A DNA stretch of 64,000 nucleotides from an uncultured Lentisphaerota bacterium (GTDB lineage Bacteria > Verrucomicrobiota > Lentisphaeria > Oligosphaerales > CAITYL01), in assembly GCA_903921725.1 (NCBI GenBank), contig CAIXRA010000006.1:115588-179587 (forward strand), in the 5' to 3' direction. The notes under the pieces are model-generated. The model did no database searches and was not told where the DNA came from. It worked only from the letters and a program-made list of their open reading frames with translations. Shown in pieces: positions 38,276 through 49,280 of this stretch (its first letter is position 1; the number at the start of each line of letters is the position of its first letter). The position numbers and the translations under genes are program-made.

Positions 38276-39163
38276 TCAGCGGCCTTGCGCCCCCGGCAGC
38301 GACGCGGCAAACGCCTTCAGCGCCTTATTGATGCGTCGGCCGGCAACCTCTTCCATGTTGTTGTGCCCGGCACCGGCAATCCACAGGCATTGCTTCGGTT
38401 CCGGCGCGGCCTCATACACCGCCTGCCCGTGCCAGAACGGAATCACGCGGTCGGCCGTGCCGTGCATCACAAACACCGGACATTTCACGTCGCGGATGTC
38501 GCGGATGTTCCGCAGCTTGTCGAACGGATAGAGCGGCCAGTGCGTCATCACGCGGAACGTGGTGATGAACGGGCTTTCCAGGATCAGCCCGGCCGCCGGA
38601 CGCCGCGCCGCCAGGTGCACGGCAAAGCCGGAACCCACGGAGCGGCCGTAGAGGAGGATCCGCTCCGGCGGGACGTGCAGCGTTTTCACGAGGTAATCGT
38701 ACGCCGCCTCCGCGTCGAGACACGCTTTCTTCACCGAGGGCGCGCCGCCGCCGCTGGTGCCGTAGCCGCGGTAATCATAGGCAAGCACGGAAAAACCGAG
38801 ATCATGCAGTCCGGCCAGCAGCCACTGGACATCGTAGAGATCCTCCGCGTTGCCGTGGCTGTAGAGGATGGTGTAGCGCGCCTGCGCATCCGGCAGATGC
38901 ACGGCCGAGACGCTCCCGCCGTCCGCCGTCGGCACTTTCAGTACGCCCGTGGCGTCCGAGTAGCCCGGCTCATGCGGCACGAAGATCAGCCGGTCGGAGA
39001 GGAACCAAGCAAAAATGCCGACCCCGGCGTAGATCGTCGCCAGCGACACCGCCAGCCGCCGCCAGGAAATCTCTCCGACCACCCAGCGGCGCACCCACCG
39101 CTTCCATCCGCCGTCCGCCATGCCGCACCCCTTTCGTTGGGATGCAACTATGGCGCGCCTCAA
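38276..39163 (-). CDS. Alpha/beta hydrolase (BEM46/ABHD13-like)
   Basis: ILYSHGNAEDLYD; LAYDYRGYGTSGG; LLYGRSVGSGFAVHLA; start may be MADGGW at 39121. Confidence 0.88.
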   Translation of the reverse strand: MRRAIVASQRKGCGMADGGWKRWVRRWVVGEISWRRLAVSLATIYAGVGIFAWFLSDRLIFVPHEPGYSDATGVLKVPTADGGSVSAVHLPDAQARYTILYSHGNAEDLYDVQWLLAGLHDLGFSVLAYDYRGYGTSGGGAPSVKKACLDAEAAYDYLVKTLHVPPERILLYGRSVGSGFAVHLAARRPAAGLILESPFITTFRVMTHWPLYPFDKLRNIRDIRDVKCPVFVMHGTADRVIPFWHGQAVYEAAPEPKQCLWIAGAGHNNMEEVAGRRINKALKAFAASLPGAQGR

Positions 39164-39214
39164 TGGATATTCAAACCATTGTTTGCGGAAAGCGGGAGAC
39201 GGGGAATCCGGGCG

Positions 39215-40051
39215 TCACAGCAGTGGTTCCTCGGAGCGCACCGAGCCGTCAATCCCCACCACCGCCGTGCGCAGCGGCACGGAACTGCCGGTGATGGCCG
39301 CGGCCTGCTTGAGCTGGTGCACCAGCCCGCGGCAGCACGGAACCTCCATGTGCACGACCGTCACGCTCTTCACCCCGCCCTCCGCCAGCACGGCGGCGAG
39401 ACGGTCGATGTTCGCGTCCGCATCGTCGAGCTTCGGACAGGCGACAAGCACCGGCTTCCCCTTCAGGAAACGGCTGTGGAAATCGGCGCAGGCGAACGGC
39501 ACGCAGTCGCCGACCAGCAGCAGCTCCGCCCCCTGCAGGAACGGTGCGTGCGGCGGCACCAGCCGGAGCTGTACCGGCCAATGGGTGAGCTCGGAAGGGG
39601 TTTCCGCCTGCGGCTTCGGGGTTCCGGCGGCGGGCGCGGGGGATTTCTGCATCTGCCGCAGCCGGGTCCCGGGGCAGCCACCACCGGCACCTCCGCCGCC
39701 GCCCATCAGGCTGCGCATGGCGGAACCCGGACAGCCGCCGCCCGCATGCCCGTGGGAGACTGGTGCCGCGGCAGGGGCGACGTGCGCCTGCGGCGTGAAC
39801 GGCCGCCCCTGCGCGGCAAGACGCTTCTTCACCTGCTCCTCGTCAAACTCGGCCGCATCGCGAACCTCGATGCGGATGGCGTCCCGCGGACAATGCCCGA
39901 GACAGGCGCCGAGACCGTCGCAATAGACGTCGCTCACCAGCTTCGCCTTGCCGTCCACCAGCTGGATGGCGCCTTCGGCGCAGGCGGTCACACAAAGCCC
40001 GCAGCCGTCGCACTTCCCCTGGTCGATCTGCACGATGTTCCGCTTCGCCAT
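39215..40051 (-). CDS. 4Fe-4S dicluster ferredoxin-domain protein
   Basis: CDGCGLCVTACAEGAIQLV...CDGLGACLGHCPRDAI. Confidence 0.85.
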   Translation of the reverse strand: MAKRNIVQIDQGKCDGCGLCVTACAEGAIQLVDGKAKLVSDVYCDGLGACLGHCPRDAIRIEVRDAAEFDEEQVKKRLAAQGRPFTPQAHVAPAAAPVSHGHAGGGCPGSAMRSLMGGGGGAGGGCPGTRLRQMQKSPAPAAGTPKPQAETPSELTHWPVQLRLVPPHAPFLQGAELLLVGDCVPFACADFHSRFLKGKPVLVACPKLDDADANIDRLAAVLAEGGVKSVTVVHMEVPCCRGLVHQLKQAAAITGSSVPLRTAVVGIDGSVRSEEPLL

Positions 40052-40059
40052 GGCTGTCT

Positions 40060-40136
40060 CCCCTGTTTTTTGGTATATAGGTACTTATATACCTGTTTTT
40101 GTGGATTGCAACCCGGACCCATCAAAAAAACAGGGG
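40060..40136. promoter_or_regulatory. Nested inverted repeats in divergent promoter (ferredoxin / thioredoxin-like genes)
   Basis: Outer CCCCTGTTTTTT 40060-40071 / AAAAAACAGGGG 40125-40136; inner GGTATATA 40072-40079 / TATATACC 40086-40093. Confidence 0.5.
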
Positions 40137-40218
40137 ATGCAACCTTTTCCAAATCTCCCCTGTCTAAGCTTTCGGATTACTGGAAACATTCCCAAGCTAA
40201 TAAAAAAGGATACCCTCC

Positions 40219-42470
<2,252 letters not shown>

Positions 42471-42495
42471 GGCGCAAACCGCCGGCGGGTTGAAC

Positions 42496-42540
42496 AGAAG
42501 ACGCGAAGGCGCAAAGAGCGGAGAATGCTCAACCTTCAAT
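42496..42540 (-). repeat. Dispersed repeat module A copy plus CTCAACCTTCAA unit
   Basis: AGAAGACGCGAAGGCGCAAAGAG (reverse complement near-identical to 29601-29622) followed by GAATGCTCAACCTTCAAT. Confidence 0.7.
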
Positions 42541-42646
42541 GCCCGACTCTCAGGATGGTTTTTTTCAGCCCGCGCAGAGGGTGGCTTGGGCGAGCTTGAT
42601 TGCCAAGCGGCCGCTCTCCAAGCCGAAGCCACCGTCATTCCGCCGT

Positions 42647-43369
42647 TCAATCCATCCCGAAATCCCGCACAAAATCGCCGTCTTCACGGTATTTTTCCGG
42701 GGTGACGCCGAGCTGTTCCTGGACGATCGTCCGGATCTTTTCCGCAACCTGTTCGCGGGTCAGTGAAAAAGCAGCGGGGTTGATGGACGGCCAGAGCCGC
42801 GCCAGATCGCCGACTCGCTTGATCTTGACCGGCAGGTAACGCCGCTGCGGGCGTGTCAGCAGCGCCGCCAGCGGTCCCAGAACGCAGGCGGCGGCCAGCA
42901 GCACGACGACCCGCGCGCCGAACAGCCCCAGGCCGTCGGCCAGGGAAGGCAGCACGCGCGGCACCAGCACAAACGAAGCCACGATGCTGAAGAGGCAGAC
43001 CCCGTTTGCCAGGGCGCGCACCAGCCCCGGAGGACGCACCAGCCCGGGCCATCGCCACTTTTCCGCCTCGACCGTTCTACGGAGCGCCTGCCAGATGGGA
43101 TCCTTCAGATCTTTGGGCAGCAGATCGGCCAGCGGCGTTGCGGGCGTGACGGTTTTCCGCAGGGCGCCGGTCTGCGCGCAGATGGCGCGGCGGAGACGGT
43201 AGAACGCCCGCTGGCTCCGGCACGTCTCTCCCTGCGCGGCCTGGATCTTGCCGAAGACGCAGTCGACCAGGTCGCGCGGCGTCCGCAGCTTCCCTGCGTC
43301 CGCATCGGACAATTCGACGCCGAACTCCTCCTCGACCGCCATGATCAGTTCCACGCCATCCAGTCCCAT
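42647..43369 (-). CDS. ACP-like membrane protein with apparently permuted ACP halves flanking TM segments
   Basis: N-term MGLDGVELIMAVEEEFGVELSDADAGKLRTPRDLVDCVF (ACP second half); C-term REQVAEKIRTIVQEQLGVTPEKYREDGDFVRDFGMD* (ACP first half). Confidence 0.65.
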   Translation of the reverse strand: MGLDGVELIMAVEEEFGVELSDADAGKLRTPRDLVDCVFGKIQAAQGETCRSQRAFYRLRRAICAQTGALRKTVTPATPLADLLPKDLKDPIWQALRRTVEAEKWRWPGLVRPPGLVRALANGVCLFSIVASFVLVPRVLPSLADGLGLFGARVVVLLAAACVLGPLAALLTRPQRRYLPVKIKRVGDLARLWPSINPAAFSLTREQVAEKIRTIVQEQLGVTPEKYREDGDFVRDFGMD

Positions 43370-43413
43370 CGTCCACCTCCCATCATGCACACCAAAATCG
43401 AAATTGCGTCTCC

Positions 43414-44412
43414 TCACGGCACCCCGCGCAGGGCGAAGTGCCAGGCCGCAACCAGAGCGGCGGCGGCGGCGAGGGCAAGCGGCGCCTGCACCCACCACGA
43501 CAATTTCCGGTCCGCAACCGGCAGCAGCAGCAGTCCGACGCCGGCGCCGGCGGCGAACCCCCAGAAATGGCCGCGCAGGTCGGAGCCTTCGGAGACGCCG
43601 AGGAAGCCGAGCAGCGCCAGCCCGGCGAAGAGCGGCAGCCAGATCCGGCTCCAGACGGAGCGCAGGCCGGCCCACGAGCCCCAGTTCCGCCGCATCTGCA
43701 GCGTGACGAGGATGCCCAGTGCGCCGAAGGTTGCGGTGGAGGCGCCGACCGCCAGCCCCGCATCATCCGACCAGAAGGCGGGGATGAAGTTGCCGAAGAA
43801 GCCGGCCAGCAGAATGCCCAACCAGGCAAGGCCGACGCCCGCGCTGCGGCAGATGGCGAAACCGAAGGCCCACATCGTCACCACGTTGCCGAGCACGTGC
43901 GGCACGTCCGCATGCAACGTCAGTGAGGTGATGCAGCGCCACCATTCGCCGGAGCGTATCTTCGCCAAGTCCGAACCGCCGGCCAGGTGTGCGGCGAGGT
44001 CGTGATTGAACGGGCCTGTGTAGAAATAGAAGACCAGCAGCGCCCAGGCGGGCAGCAGGCTCCAGAGGCCGCCGGCGGGATAGGCGGCGGGCTCGTGCCA
44101 AAGGACGAGCGTCTTTGGCGGCCAGTTGCGGTTGGCCTCGCGCCAGGCCAGGAGTTCGCGGCGCGCGGCCTCTTCCTGCTCACGGGGGACATGCAGCTCC
44201 CAGCCGTTTTGCCCTTCCTCGAGGCGGTACGGAATCTTGGCGGAGGCGAGCACCGCCATCTGCGGCAGCGGCTTGCGGCTTGAATGACAGCGAATCACGG
44301 CCTCCGGGCTGCCGTCGTCCGCAACCGGGAGCGGCGGGAGCACGGCCCCGATGAGATCCTCCGGAGTGCCGGCGTCGGCCGGGGCGTTCGGTTGTTCGTC
44401 AGCCTGGTTCAT
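43414..44412 (-). CDS. Rhomboid family intramembrane serine protease
   Basis: GEWWRCITSLTLHADVPHVLGNVVTMWAFG; GASTATFGALG; GHFWGFAAG. Confidence 0.88.
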   Translation of the reverse strand: MNQADEQPNAPADAGTPEDLIGAVLPPLPVADDGSPEAVIRCHSSRKPLPQMAVLASAKIPYRLEEGQNGWELHVPREQEEAARRELLAWREANRNWPPKTLVLWHEPAAYPAGGLWSLLPAWALLVFYFYTGPFNHDLAAHLAGGSDLAKIRSGEWWRCITSLTLHADVPHVLGNVVTMWAFGFAICRSAGVGLAWLGILLAGFFGNFIPAFWSDDAGLAVGASTATFGALGILVTLQMRRNWGSWAGLRSVWSRIWLPLFAGLALLGFLGVSEGSDLRGHFWGFAAGAGVGLLLLPVADRKLSWWVQAPLALAAAAALVAAWHFALRGVP

Positions 44413-44667
44413 GCAGCCGGCAGTCTCTCCGGGATGGCGCACGCGGAATCCGCAGGGGCTGCTGAGGGTGCTTTCCGCATTCGTTGCGGTACTGTATCAC
44501 GTCGCCAGTCCGGAGACGACCCCTGCCCGTGATTTCAGCACGGGGGCGCGCCGGGCGCCGGTGGCATGGAACACCGGGAGCGGGGACGGTGTCCAACAAA
44601 TTCATCCGGTTTTCTTTGGGAACACCGCTGTGCGGATTCCGCAACGCCACGCCACGGAGATTCAACC

Positions 44668-46386
44668 ATGAGCCGTTCCACGTCCCTGCTCCACGCCTGC
44701 GCCCTTCTCGCCGCCGCCGCGCTGGCGGCACCGCTGCATGCCGCCGACGCCTCCGCCCCCACGGCCGCCAAACCCGCCGCCATGCAGATCAAGATCGGCT
44801 TCGACGAAAACGGGAAGATGTCACGGGAAACGTTCATCGCCGCCAATGCCGGAGAGGATGAGGCGGCCAAGGCCAAGCTCGGACAGGCATTCAACCAGCT
44901 GGACGCGAACCGCGACGGCTTTCTGGAGATGTCGGAACTCCAGCGTCTGCAGCGCGGCCCGGCCGCCAACGCGGCACCCGACGACGAGCCGGAGGCGAAC
45001 CCGCCCATGCCGTCCGTTTCCGGAACGGATTCCGGCGCCGGCGGCGGATACGCCGTGGTCATCTCCTCCACCACCGCCGCGAAACCGGAATGGAAGTCCG
45101 TCGCCGACGCGCTGGTGAAGAAGCACGACGCCAAGCTGGTCGTGTACGAAGGTTCCGTGGTCAACTGCCTGCCGGAGCTGGCGAAGCTGCACCCGCGCTT
45201 CACGGCGTTCGTCACCCGGCCGGAGGTGCTGGGCCGGATTTTCGTCGCCCGCGTCCACCGCCTCACCCGGCATTTGAACGACGATCCGTACACCGATACT
45301 GTCTGGGGCATCGTCTCCGCCGCCACGCCGGAGGCCGCGCTGCGCATGGCCAACGCCACCGGGCCGAAGACCGTCCACAGCGCCATGTCGCTGACCGGCA
45401 TCCGCAACGAGCTGTTCGACGAGGTTTACACCATCAGCGACGGCAAGAAGGGCGACTGGCTCTGGAAGCACGGCGGGAAGACCGAGACCGGCAACGCCGG
45501 AGCGGACACCGACCGCGTCCGCGAGTTCGTCGGCAAGTTCAAGGCGATCCAGCCCGAGGCGATCGTCGGTTCCGGCCACGCCACGGAGCGGAATCTGGAG
45601 ATGTGCTTCAGCAAGGGCAACACCGAGTGCGGCGGCGGCAAGTGGTACGGGCTGGCGGAGTGGCGCACGGCGCGGGAGACGCGGGTCCCGATCGAGCCGG
45701 ACGGCAAGGCACGCGTATTCGTCGGCGCCGGCAACTGCCTCATCGGCAACTTCCAGAAGCGCGCCGACAGCATGGCGCCGACGCTGATCAGCGGCTACGG
45801 CGTCACCCAGTTCGTCGGCTACACCGTGCCGACCTGGTACGGCAAGGGCGGCTGGGGCACGCTCGGGCTCTGGCAGAGCCTGCCCGGCTCCTGCTCGCTC
45901 GCCGAAGCCTGGTTCTTCAACAACCAGCTCATCACCAACGAACTGCTCATGCGCTTCCCGCAGTCCGCCGCCCGTACGCTGCCCATTTCCGAGCGCGGGC
46001 ACGGCCTTGACGAGCGGCAGGTTTTTTCCTCGGGCGTCAAGAACCAGGACGAGGCGGGCATGCTCTGGGACCGCGACGTGGTCGCGTTCTACGGCGACCC
46101 CGCCCTGCGCGTGCTGCTGGACGGCGCCAAACAGCCGGCCGGCATCACCTGCGGGCTGAAGGAAAACGGGGGCTCTTTCTCCTTCAACGTCGCCGTCGGC
46201 GCCGCCTGCACCACCAAGGAGGGCGCTGTCTGCTTCCTCTTCCCGAAGCGCATCCCCGGCAAACTCGAAATCGTCTCCGGCGGCGACTATCAGCCAATCC
46301 TTACGGAAAACTTCATCATCGTGCAGAAGCCGGACTACGCGCCGGGCAAGACATGCAGCGTCGTTTTCCGCCCCGCCAAGCCGTGA
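44668..46386 (+). CDS. Secreted EF-hand protein, putative clan CD (C25/caspase-like) peptidase fold
   Basis: Signal peptide; EF-hand-like DENGKMSRETF and DANRDGFLEMSEL; AIVGSGHATERNLEM and ARVFVGAGNCLIGN candidate His/Cys motifs. Confidence 0.5.
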   Translation: MSRSTSLLHACALLAAAALAAPLHAADASAPTAAKPAAMQIKIGFDENGKMSRETFIAANAGEDEAAKAKLGQAFNQLDANRDGFLEMSELQRLQRGPAANAAPDDEPEANPPMPSVSGTDSGAGGGYAVVISSTTAAKPEWKSVADALVKKHDAKLVVYEGSVVNCLPELAKLHPRFTAFVTRPEVLGRIFVARVHRLTRHLNDDPYTDTVWGIVSAATPEAALRMANATGPKTVHSAMSLTGIRNELFDEVYTISDGKKGDWLWKHGGKTETGNAGADTDRVREFVGKFKAIQPEAIVGSGHATERNLEMCFSKGNTECGGGKWYGLAEWRTARETRVPIEPDGKARVFVGAGNCLIGNFQKRADSMAPTLISGYGVTQFVGYTVPTWYGKGGWGTLGLWQSLPGSCSLAEAWFFNNQLITNELLMRFPQSAARTLPISERGHGLDERQVFSSGVKNQDEAGMLWDRDVVAFYGDPALRVLLDGAKQPAGITCGLKENGGSFSFNVAVGAACTTKEGAVCFLFPKRIPGKLEIVSGGDYQPILTENFIIVQKPDYAPGKTCSVVFRPAKP

Positions 46387-46562
46387 TGCGCAGTGCCGGA
46401 TGGGTTCGCATTCCGTTACCGTTTTGCGCATATTTCTAATTGCGGCGGGAACCGGCGGGAATACCTTAAAGAGAAATTGCGGGACGCCGGACCGGCAGCC
46501 GACCACGCCAGGCCGGATGCATTCCGCACGAAAATTCCAGGGAACGCAACAGGAGAATCCTC

Positions 46563-49172
46563 ATGCGCAGTCCACTCCGCGCCGCCCTCGTCCTGCTCGC
46601 CAGTCTTCCATTCGCCGCTTTTGCGGCGGAAAACAGTTCCGACGCCGGCCGCAACTACGGCGAGGGCGCGACCGCGAAGCCGCAGGAGTTCCTGTATCCG
46701 CCCAGCTATGACGAGTGCCTAGCCGCCGGAAAGCCGGTTGTCCCGCGCAAAGAAATCTATCACGACGGCTGGATCGACCTGAACAAAAACGGGAAGAAGG
46801 ACCTCTACGAGGATCCCGCCCAGCCGGTCGAAAAACGGCTCGACGACCTGATTTCGCAGATGACGCTGGAGGAGAAGAGCTGCCAGCTCGCCACGCTCTA
46901 CGGCTATGCGCGCGTCTGCCCCGAATACCTGCCGGCACCGTCGTGGAAGACGGCAATCCAGAAGGACGGCATCGCCAACATGGACGAGCACCTCAACGGC
47001 TTCTACTACTTCAAGAAAAAACTGCCCGGCGGCGAGTTCCTCTGGCCGGCCTCGAAGCACGCCTGGGCGCTGAACGAGGTGCAGCGCTTCTTCATCGAGG
47101 AGACGCGGCTTGGCATCCCGGTTGATTTCACCAACGAGGGGATTCGCGGCATTGAACATGTGCGCTCCACTAATTTCCCGACGCCTTTGGCGATGGGCTG
47201 CACCTGGGACCGCGAGATTGTGCGGAAGATGGGCGAGACCGGCGGGGCCGAGGCGCTGGCACTCGGCTACACGAACATGTACGGCCCGATCATGGACGTG
47301 ATGCGGGATCCGCGCTGGGGGCGCTGCGAGGAGTCGTTCGGCGAGTGCCCGTTCCTCGCCTCCGAGCTCGGCATCCAGGAAGTGCTCGGCATCCAATCCA
47401 AGGGCGTCGTCTCAACGTTGAAGCATTTCTGCATCTACGCCGACAACAAGGGCGCCCGCGAGAATTCGGCCCGCTGCGATCCGCAGTGCGGCTGGCGCGA
47501 GTCCGAGAACATCCACCTGTGGGCCTTCGAGCGCGTCATCAAGGCGGCGCACCCGCTCGGCATCATGAACTCCTACAACGATTACAGCGGCGAACCGGTC
47601 CAGTCGAGCCATTATTACCTGACCGAAATTCTGCGCGACCGCATGGGCTTCACCGGGTACGTGGTCAGCGACAGCAACGCGGTGGAGTGGCTCGCCTCCA
47701 AGCACCACACGGCCAAGGACCAGAAGGACGCCGTCCGCCAGTCCATCCTGGCCGGGCTCGATGTCCGCACCAACTTCAGCAAGGCCGAGGATTACATCCT
47801 GCCGCTGCGCGAGCTGGTGAAGGAGGGCGCGGTGCCGGTGTCCGTGCTGGACGAGCGCGTCCGCAACGTGCTGCGCGTCAAGTTCTGGCAGGGGCGCTTC
47901 GACCGGCCGTACCGTCCGCTGAAGGAGGCTGACGCCGCCATCCTCACACCGGAAAGCATCGCTCTGGCGAAACGCGCCGCGCTCGAATCACTGGTCCTGC
48001 TCAAGAACGACGGTGGCGTGCTCCCGCTCGACATCGCCAAGATCAAAACGCTCGCCGTCTGCGGGCCGAACGCGGACGACGCCGGGTATGCGCTCGGGCA
48101 TTACGGCGCGCTCGACGTGCCGGTCTCCACCGTGCTCGGCGGGCTGAAGGAACGCTGCGAACCCAGGGGCGTCAAGATCCTCTACGCCAAGGGCTGTGAG
48201 CGCCTCGTCAAGAACGAGCTGCGCAACGAGATCATGTGGGAGCCGCCCACCGTCGGCGAACAGGCGGAGATCGACGCGGCCGCCGCGCTGGCGAAAGAGG
48301 CCGACGCCACCGTCGTCGTGGTCGGCGACAAGAGCTACGGCGGCGACCAGGACGCAACCTCCGGCGAGAACCGCTCCCGCACCAGCATCAGTCTGACCGG
48401 GCGCCAGGACGACCTCATCCGCGCCGTCGCGGCGGCCGCCGCCGGCAAGCCCGTCATCGTGGTCGCCGTCACCGGCCGGCCGACCGCACTGAACTGGGCG
48501 GACCGCCTCTGCCCGGCGATCCTCCAGGCGTTCGCCCCCGGCATGGAAGGCGGGCGCGCCGTCGCCGAGGTGCTGTTCGGCGACTACAACCCCGGCGGCA
48601 AGCTCACCTGCACCATTCCGAAATCCACCGGTCAGCTCAAGCTCAACTTCCCCGCCCTGCCCTCCGCGGACGCCGACAGCTCGCTGCTGTACGAGCACGA
48701 GCCGCTGTGGCGCTTCGGCCACGGCCTGAGCTACACCACCTTCGCCTTCGCCAACCTTGAGATCGGCTGGCCGGGCAAGGCGGAGGGGCGCAAGCCGACA
48801 ACCGCCGACGCCGTCACCGCCTCCTGCGACGTCACCAACACCGGGAACCGGGCGGGCGATGAAGTGGTTCAGCTCTACACCCGCGACCTGGTCGGCTCCG
48901 TCATGACCTACGACAAGAATCTGCGCGGGTTCGAGCGCGTCCACCTCAGACCCGGCGAGACCAAACGCGTCAGCTTCGCCATCCCGCCCGACGGCCTGGC
49001 GCTGTGGAACCTCGAGCGCAAACGCGTCGTCGAACCCGGCGAGTTCCAGGTCATGGTCGGCAACGCCTCCGCCGACATCCGGCGCGACAAGAAGGGGAAA
49101 CTTCTGAACCCGCTCCAGCACGGCCTCTGGCTTTCCGGCAAGTTCGAGATGGTGGATCCGCCCGCGCCGTAA
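46563..49172 (+). CDS. Glycoside hydrolase family 3 (beta-glucosidase/xylosidase-like)
   Basis: GFTGYVVSDSNAVEWL; AALESLVLLKNDGGVLPL; FGHGLSYTTF; FnIII-like C-terminus. Confidence 0.93.
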   Translation: MRSPLRAALVLLASLPFAAFAAENSSDAGRNYGEGATAKPQEFLYPPSYDECLAAGKPVVPRKEIYHDGWIDLNKNGKKDLYEDPAQPVEKRLDDLISQMTLEEKSCQLATLYGYARVCPEYLPAPSWKTAIQKDGIANMDEHLNGFYYFKKKLPGGEFLWPASKHAWALNEVQRFFIEETRLGIPVDFTNEGIRGIEHVRSTNFPTPLAMGCTWDREIVRKMGETGGAEALALGYTNMYGPIMDVMRDPRWGRCEESFGECPFLASELGIQEVLGIQSKGVVSTLKHFCIYADNKGARENSARCDPQCGWRESENIHLWAFERVIKAAHPLGIMNSYNDYSGEPVQSSHYYLTEILRDRMGFTGYVVSDSNAVEWLASKHHTAKDQKDAVRQSILAGLDVRTNFSKAEDYILPLRELVKEGAVPVSVLDERVRNVLRVKFWQGRFDRPYRPLKEADAAILTPESIALAKRAALESLVLLKNDGGVLPLDIAKIKTLAVCGPNADDAGYALGHYGALDVPVSTVLGGLKERCEPRGVKILYAKGCERLVKNELRNEIMWEPPTVGEQAEIDAAAALAKEADATVVVVGDKSYGGDQDATSGENRSRTSISLTGRQDDLIRAVAAAAAGKPVIVVAVTGRPTALNWADRLCPAILQAFAPGMEGGRAVAEVLFGDYNPGGKLTCTIPKSTGQLKLNFPALPSADADSSLLYEHEPLWRFGHGLSYTTFAFANLEIGWPGKAEGRKPTTADAVTASCDVTNTGNRAGDEVVQLYTRDLVGSVMTYDKNLRGFERVHLRPGETKRVSFAIPPDGLALWNLERKRVVEPGEFQVMVGNASADIRRDKKGKLLNPLQHGLWLSGKFEMVDPPAP

Positions 49173-49280
49173 CCCGCCTGGCACACTCCGGGAACGGGCA
49201 GACACGCTCAACAATGTCCCAGCTGGTGATACCGGCATGCGGAACGCATTGCGAGGCCATGCAGTCGGGGACAAGCCGGA

